64,000 bases of DNA from Axinella damicornis (Eukaryota; Porifera; Demospongiae; Axinellida; Axinellidae). The stretch lies in NCBI GenBank assembly GCA_963931865.1, contig OZ007507.1:10947533-11011532 (forward strand), read 5' to 3'. Positions 48,101 through 57,100 of this stretch are shown here, one piece after another. The translations under genes were made by a program, and so were the position numbers. Every line of letters starts with the position of its first letter. The stretch's first letter is position 1. Under the pieces are notes generated by a model. It had not been told where the DNA came from, ran no database searches, and saw nothing but the letters and a program-made list of their open reading frames with translations.

Positions 48101-51100
48101 TCAGTATGAAAGCAAGAATGATATTCACAGAAAACGACGGTTACGATGGTGGGGCACTAGCATTGCACAATACTGCTGCACTTATTTTGAAACTTCATAG
48201 CAGAATCACATTCAGAAGAAATCATGCTCAGCACTATGGTGGCGCCCTGTATGTAGAAGACCCCAAACCTCGTGTACAAGTATATGTGGGTAAGATTAGA
48301 TGTTTCTTCCAGCCACCACCGCAAATCATTGGTCACAATAATTATTTATCAGGTATGTTCGTTCCAAGAATAGTGTTTCAAAATAACACTGCTGGTATTG
48401 CTGGAGGTAGCCTCTTTGGTGGATGGTTGGATTGGTGTGCCATAAAAGGTGCCAGTGGTGTTCGTTCTTTTAAAGCCATGTTTCACTTTCAAGAACCTCA
48501 TTGGCAATCATCAGTTATATGTTCTAATCCCACAAGGGTTTGTGTGTGCAACCATGACATCTATGACTGTAACATTACCAAGTACAATGTCACGGCTTAC
48601 CCTGGTGAGACATTTCAAATACCTGCAGTCACTGTGGGACAGATGTTTGGAGCAATACCGTTCACAGTACAAACCAAGTTCATTCAAGGCAATTCCAGTA
48701 GGCCACCACAAATGAAACCATTACAGAGAACACAAGATGTGAGGAGAACTTGTACGAACCTTACATACACCATAATGTCCAGTCACCAGGTTGAAGAAAT
48801 GGTACTGACAGTTGAAAAACTTGATACTAGGCTACCTGCTGGATACTTCGTTCGAAACAGACAGGTAGAGAAAATAAAACTTGTTTTCAAAGATCTTCAT
48901 GTGTATATTAGCCTGCGACCTTGCCCACTGGGATTTGTGCTTTACAATTCCGCATGTATTTGTCACCCGCAACTACAACAGCATGGAATTAACTGCAACA
49001 TTGATAGCCAGACAGTCAGCCGACAGTCGTCAATGTGGATCAATGCAACATGTGTAAATCGCTCACAGAATGGAATTATAGTCCATGAGCACTGTCCTTT
49101 TGACTACTGCAAACCAGAAAGTTTTGAGCTTAACTTGGAGGACCCAGATGAGCAGTGTGCATTCCACCGCTCCGGCATCCTCTGTGGAGCATGTCAGCGG
49201 AACCTCAGTCAAGTGTTTGGAACGTCCAGATGCAGGGAGTGCTCAAGTCTTTGGGCCTTGCTCTGGGTCCCTGCTATTGCCTTAGCTGGGATAGCTTTAG
49301 TGGTTCTTTTGATAGTGCTAAACCTCACTGTATCAGTGGGAGCCATCAACGGACTTATCTTCTATACTAACATAGTGAGAGCCAACCAGGCCACTTTCTT
49401 CCCTCCCAACACAACCAACTCATTCCTCAGCTGGTTCATAGCCTGGATCAACCTAGACCTCGGCATTGAAACATGCTTCTACAATGGACTGAACGCTTAT
49501 GTCAAGACATGGCTGCAGGTTGTCTTCCCACTGTACATCTGGGTACTGGTCGCCATCATCATAGTTTCAAGCTACTACTCCACAACTGCAGCAAAGCTGA
49601 GCGGAAGAAATGCAGTGCAAGTCCTGGCAACACTAGTCCTCCTATCCTACGCGAAGCTGCTTCGAGTCATTATCACCGTATTCCAACCAACTGAGCTAGT
49701 ATACCCTGATACAAGTGTGAGGAAGGTCTGGCTTTACGATGGGAATGTTGACTACTTTAAAGGTAGACACATTCCGCTGTTCATAGCTGCTCTGCTCCTG
49801 CTGCTGATTTCCCTCCCCTACACAATCATCCTTATTTTCATCCAGCACCTCCAACACATCTCCAGCTACAGAGTGCTGTTTTGGGTACAGAAACTAAAAC
49901 CACTCTTTGATGCGTACACCGGACCCTACAAAGACAAACACCGCTACTGGACGGGACTACTTCTGCTAGTTCGCATCATACTCCTTCTTGTATTTTCGAT
50001 GAATGCTCGAGGAAGTGCTGATATCAACCTGTTGGCAATCATTCTAACTGTTCTCTCCTTGTTTACACACACAGTACTTGCTGGCAGTGTCTACAAGGCA
50101 TGGTCCCTGAACGTCCTTGAATACTCCTTTTTTCTCAACCTCGGCATCTTGGTATCTGCCACATATTACACGACAGTCTCTGGGCAAGGCCAAACAGCAG
50201 TTGCATATACATCAGTCAGCGTTGCTTTTGCAAAATTCACCTCGATCATTGTATTCCATATACTAGCAAAGATCAAGTCCTCACACTACTGCAACTGCCT
50301 TTCAGAAACCCCTGCTTCAAGAATCAAAATTGAATTATCCCAACTCAGATGTGTACTAAGAAAGCTCTGCTGCAAGAGGAAGAATCCTCACCAAACTGGT
50401 CAGCAGAGAGTAAGCCATGCCTCTGTTGAACTACGTGAATCGTTGCTGGAGTAGGGCTCAAAATGCATTGTTTTGCCATACTAGTTTGCATTCAAACTCT
50501 TATAATGTTGTCCTATTAACTGTCAATGAATTGCTGATTTTTTTTTTCCAGAGAGTAGGAGGGTTACTTTTATCACAATTACTTCACAGTGTATGCACAT
50601 TATGTTACAGAGTGTGAACCATGTCACAAAACTTGAAATCTCTTGAGAAAACATAATTTGTGCATTCATATCACAGTTGATCATACAATTCTATCAACAC
50701 ATCGATTGTACATGCTTTTAAGTTTCAAAAAGCTGATGATATAGTTAGTTACACCAACCAGAAGGCTAGTATACATTTATCTGCCGGAACTGAAGAGTGC
50801 ATGAGACTATAAGATATTGCTCATCTAAAATTTTGCTTCTTGCAGAACTGTATTCCAAGGTGAAGCTCAAGACAGGATTGCAAAGTGTGTTGAAGGTAAT
50901 CTGCGTTAGCATAACATTGTGAATTGGAAGTCCCAGGAAACAAAATAAAAAGGGCAGAGACAGAAGACTAGGTGCAACTTCCACCAATGATGCATGGGGT
51001 AGTACTGTATTGTTGGTACTTATAATCCTTTCTTGTTGGCTTGCTCTACAGCCTTGCATGCTTACAGGGAACACCTTGAAGTTGACAAGAACACAAGAAG

Positions 51101-54100
51101 CTACATACCTACGAGTGCTGTGAATGCAGGAGAGTATGATTCCCTCCACCCTCACTACCAGATGGCTTACGGCACTCACTACCTTAATGCTCCTCGTCAC
51201 AACCTATGTTTCCACGACAACTGGTAAGCAGATTCACGTCAGGCCTGCAGCCACCACTGCTACAGCATGTCCCAAACCGGAATCTTGCCATACTCTCCAG
51301 GATATCGTGCAAAATCCATCACAGTATTTCCTCCCGTACACAACCTTTACATTTCAGCAAGGATACCACAAGGTTAACCATAGCAACAATGTGCTCATCA
51401 AGGATGTGAGCAACATTACCTTAGTTGGAGAGATGCATGCTAGCAGTGTGGTTCAATGCATCAGTGCATTCGGCCTCACCTTCATAAACGTTACAAATCT
51501 CACATTCTCAAAACTCCAATTTATACTCTGTGGAGCACCCATACCGAGGCGACCATTCCCACCAATACACACCACTGAACTCCTGAAGATTGTGAAGTAC
51601 AGTGCTACACTCTACTTGATACAAGTCTCTGAGCTAAAACTATCTGACGTACAGGTACTCAACTCCACAGGCGTAGGGCTGCTGGGAATCAATGCACCTG
51701 CCTCCATTTCGTGGACTACATTCGCAGGCAATACACCAAACTGCATCCTCATGTTTTCTGATAAGCATTCATTCCCCGCCCTTCAACATGCAACGCAAAC
51801 AATCACTGACTCAAGTTTCAACTTTGGATCTCCCCAAAAGAATAATGGCTATGCATCTGGACTAACTATAGTATTTATGCAAACTGCACAACTAATTCAT
51901 GTCACTCTTTCTAATGTCACAGCATATAGCAACAAGGGAGACAGTCACAGCAGCCCAGGTAACATGTTATTCTCTCTGGATAAACCTAGTTACAAACTGC
52001 AATGCGTATCTCTTGAAGCGTACAAAGTTAACTCTACAGGGGCTGTGGGGGATAGTATGGTCTGGAAATTTGAGCCCATCACTGGAAAAGTACAACATAA
52101 TCAAAGCTGTAACAAGAGTTCTGCCTCTGGTGCAATTATACAAATTGTCCAAAGTCACTTTTCTAACAATAGTGGCCGTGGTATATACATACTGAATGAG
52201 TATTTCTATCCACCACAAATAACACCAAACTTCAGAATTGAAAGTACCACTCTGTATAATAACAATAACGGTGGATTGCACAGTGAGAAAAGTCACATTT
52301 ACCTAGTTGACACAAATTTTACTCAAAATCATAACAAAGCAATAGATGCAAAGAATACCCAAATCACATTTTCTGGCAACAACACATTTGCTTTCAACAC
52401 AGGGGAGTTGGGTGCAATAACACTCATTGGATGCACAGTCTATTTTTATGGAAACTCAAAATCCATTGGTAACAAAGGAAAAGTGAATGGTGCCATTGCA
52501 GCCACTGCTACTGTACTAAGATTTGACGAAAAGACCCACATCTTTGTGGACAATGAAGGTGATAATGGAGGTGCAATAAGTCTGGATAGCTCTTCTGAAT
52601 TAGAAATTGGGGGGTATTATGACACTCACATCAAATTCAAAAGAAATCGAGCACGGAAAACTGGTGGTGCAATTTTTGCACAAGATTCTACAATTCGTAT
52701 TAAGTCTCACACTTCACTGATGTTTTCTGGGAACATTGGATATAGAGGTGGTGCTCTGGCATTGATTGACACATCCTTCATCAAGCTAAAAGCACCTATT
52801 CAAGTGCAGTTTCTGCAAAACCATGCTGAGCACTGTGGTGGTGCAATATATGTCAACAAAGCAGCATTGACAGTGTGTTTTTTTCAAATACAAGACCCTC
52901 ATTCGGAAACACAACACTTAGTTTTAAAACAATTTGATCCTATTAAGCTTGAGAACAACACAGCACAACACGCTGGAAGTGCTTTGTATGGGGGATGGGT
53001 TGATTACTGTAAAGCCAACATAGGTTTACAATATCCAGTTTATGGAACTGAAGTGTTTGATACAATATTTCGGAAACACAATGACAATCATGATTTATCA
53101 GTGGTGTCCTCAAATCCAACTCGCATCTGTGTATGCGTCAATTCAATCCCCAACTGCAACATCACCCAGTACAATGTCACGGCTTACCCTGGTGAGATAT
53201 TTCAAATACCTGCAGTCGCTGTGGGACAGAGATTTGGTACAGTCCCGTTCACAGTGTATGCAAGGTTCGTCATACCCTATACCAAAGCCATTCCACAAAT
53301 GGAAGTCTTGTATTACACACAAACAGTTGAATGGAGGTGCACAAACTTGACATACAGTATCAGGTCAGCCAATAGATTTGAAATTATGCAGCTACTGGTC
53401 GATAGGTTTGATGTGCTGGATAGCAAAAGGATTGAAGAACAATTACTGCTGAAATACCATACATCAATACGTACAAATTTTGTGGATTTCCAAATGAACA
53501 TTACACTACAGGTCTGCCCACTGGGGTTCGTGTTTATCGAGCACTCAATGAAGTGCGAATGTGCATCAATGCTTCGTCAACACAAAATACCCTGCAACAT
53601 CAGCACTCAAACAGTGAGTAGACCAACCTCCTTCTGGATAAATGCAACAGACATTGACAATACCTCCAGTGCTGTCATAGTGCATCCTTTCTGTCCTTTT
53701 GACTACTGCAAACCGGAAAGTTTTGCCCTTAACTTGGAGGACCCAGATGAGCAGTGCGCATTCCACCGTTCCGGTATTCTCTGTGGAGCATGTCTGCGGA
53801 ACCTCAGTCAAGTGTTTGGAACGTCCAGATGCAGGGAGTGCTCAAGTCTTTGGGCCTTGCTCTGGGTACCTGCTATTGCCTTAACTGGAATAGCTTTAGT
53901 GGTTCTTTTGATAGTGCTAAACCTCACTGTATCAGTGGGAACCATCAACGGACTTATCTTCTATGCCAACATAGTGAGAGCCAACCAGGCCACTTTCTTC
54001 CCTCCCAACACAACCAACTCATTCCTCAGCTGGTTCATAGCCTGGATCAACCTAGACCTCGGCATTGAAACTTGCTTCTACAATGGACTGAACGCTTATT

Positions 54101-57100
54101 TCAAGACATGGCTGCAGTTTGTCTTCCCACTCTATATCTGGTCAATAGCTTTGCTTATCATAGTGTTCAGCCACTACTTCAAAACTGCAGCACGGCTGAG
54201 TGGTAGAAGCGCAGTGCAAGTCCTTGCAACACTCTTCCTTCTATCTTACGCAAAGCTACTTCGGATCTTCATCACTGTGTTTTCATTCACTGTGGTCACA
54301 TACCCCAACAGATCAGAAAAGGTGTGGCTTTATGATGGAAATGTAGCCTACCTGCAGGGAAAGCATATCCCACTGTTTATGGCTGCCATAGTGATGTTCC
54401 TAGTCATCTCTGTGCCCTACACTGGAGCTCTCCTGTTCATTCAGTGCTTTCGGAGGCTCCCAAACCACAAACTACTGTCATGGATACACAAACTAAAACC
54501 ATTCTTTGATGCCTACATCGGGCCCTACAAGGATAGACATCATTACTGGACTGGGTTACTTCTGCTAGTTCGAGGTGTGCTTTTCCTGATTTTCTCAGCA
54601 AACGTTATTGCCAACCCTGCTGTTAACCTGCTGGTAATCATCTTGACTGCATTCTCTCTGCTAGCCCACGGAGCAATTGTTGGTCAAGTGTACAAACAGT
54701 GGTATCTAAACATGATAGAGTATTCCTACTTCCTCAACCTTGGAGTCCTGGCAGGTGCAGTATTCTACACCAGAGCAAGTGGCCAAGAAGCCATGCTCCA
54801 TCTTAGTGGGACTTCCGTCCATGGTCAGAAGGCGGTTGTGTATACGTCAGTTGTCATTGCCATCGTAACCTTCACAGTCATAGTTATGATACAAATTGTG
54901 AAGAAAGCATCATCCTTCAAACCATGCAACTGGCTGATCTCAGAAAGCATTATTCCCAGGCTATCAAAACTCAGAGAGAGGGTTACATTAGCAGTGAGTC
55001 GTAAACATCAATGTCAAAGTCCTCTTTCTCCAGTACATGACGATGAGACTGCATTCCAACTGCGTGAATCACTACTCGAATACTGCACTAATGACTAACT
55101 CAACACACATTCATACACTTCAGACAGTAAATGTCACCTTTACTATAATTATACGCTACTATACATATTGTACATATGTAAGTCATGCATTTGCATAATA
55201 TATTGCAAGCATGTTGCACTGTTAACATTGCAACATAAATGTGGTTATGAATACGTTGTACACAGATGCATAACTGTATCACACTTTACATGAAGTCAAC
55301 TTTTTCATAAGGAAAGGTGTTGCCAATTAAACATACATGTAGGATGCAAGTTTTGTTCCAAATCATGGCAATAACTCTTCTCGAGCTGATCATATTCATC
55401 AGCACAGAAATTAACCCATCACTTCTTAACACAAAATTAAGAATAGCTAGTGTCACTCAGTTTACAATATCGCTGTAGTGTGAAAAGTGCATGGTGAAAT
55501 GTGTGCACAACAATGTCTCAGAGAACTCTTCCTCAACCAGTTGAATGTCGCTGACTGCGTGCTTCTATTTTACAAGAATGGACGCTTGAGGATTGTTAGG
55601 TGAGCGTGAGCAAGCTACTCGTAAATCTGCTAAACATGCATGTGACTGGCCTGCACATGCATGTAGATCACCTAGTAGCACACTGAACCAGTTGTTGATG
55701 TGTTGTGTACCAGGAGGTTTATGTTGGTGCTTGTGGTCTATCAGCCTCTGATGTTCTTTCTCACTCCTCTGAGGTCTCTGCATGTCACCCTTTGAGCCAA
55801 CAAATGGCATGAACTGACCGACATGGCTACTGGATCATTAACAGTATATACTGGCAAAGTGCTTGCAAGTAGTGTGAGTGATTTGTGGCCAAGCGGTTAA
55901 AACATTTGAATGAGGACCAGAGGTCCCTGGCTCGAATCCCACCTGTTGCTTCAATGGTGAAGTGCTTTCTTTACCCCTCCACCCCTTGAGAGATCAGCCA
56001 TTGGTTGAAAGGGCCAGGAGGTAAAAATTAAACACCTTACCATTACCTTACCTTAGTGACGTGCTCCTCTGTCATGAAGATGCATATAGTGTATTAACCC
56101 AGTACACACGGAATTTTGCTCACCAAATAATTCATTACTGTAGCATGCATGCACACCTGTGTTTGCTGTGGTTCATCACTTCCTCCTCCACACATCAGCT
56201 GGAAGTTCCCCTCACCTCCAGTGTTACAGCACTCAATAGTGACTGTTTTTGTGCTACCAGCTAGACAGTAGCCACAGTCCAGCACGCTTGGCACTAAGGA
56301 ATAAGAATAGTGAACAGTCACCACAACACACAACAAGAAGCAGAGATGGAGCTACATATTATGAACTTTTATCATGGCAGAAAGGTATGCATATCTACCC
56401 ATACGATAGTGTGTACTTTGGTAATGCCAGTTACATAATGTACCTACTAGCCTAGCCTCATACTCAGGCCATCGTCCAGTTGATTTATTGCTTGCAGGGT
56501 TTGGGAACAAAGCTAAGCTTGTATTCCCCTCTCCTTTAGTGAGTAATCTCATACAAACACACACTGAGAAAGACCAGAAGCAGAAAGATACAGTGGAGAA
56601 AGGAAGGATAGAGGAGAGAGGGAGAGGTCGGCAAGGCTGGGTGTAGGATGCTACATGTACTTAGTGTTACTCACGTGACCCTCAACGAATCAGACGCCTC
56701 AGAATCGATCACATGACGGAGCATTAAATCGCTTAATGCACACTTTAGTGTGCATTATCTAGATAATGCACACTTTTCAAAGATCAAAGGCTGTCTCGGG
56801 TCAGTGAGTTGCACTAAGTAGTTTAGATACCAGTTTGTAGTGCATTACGAGCTTTAGTGCACTCGGGCAACGGTCTCGGGCGGATAATGCACTCGCCTTC
56901 GGCTCGTGTATTATCTCGCCCTCGACCATTAACTAGATGGCCCTCGTGCACTAAAACCTGTAATGCACTGCAAAGTGGTATCTAAATATTACATAGAGCC
57001 AAATTACAAGATACGTAGCTCAAATTCAAGTTCAAAAGACCACTCTGCATCAGACTTCAGGGGCAAGCCAGCATGCAGCTTGCAATGATTCATAAGCACA

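Noticed and set aside
55885..55960. tRNA gene
   Set aside because: A- and B-box-like motifs are present, but spacing is wrong and no acceptor stem pairs, and a SINE-like tail follows.
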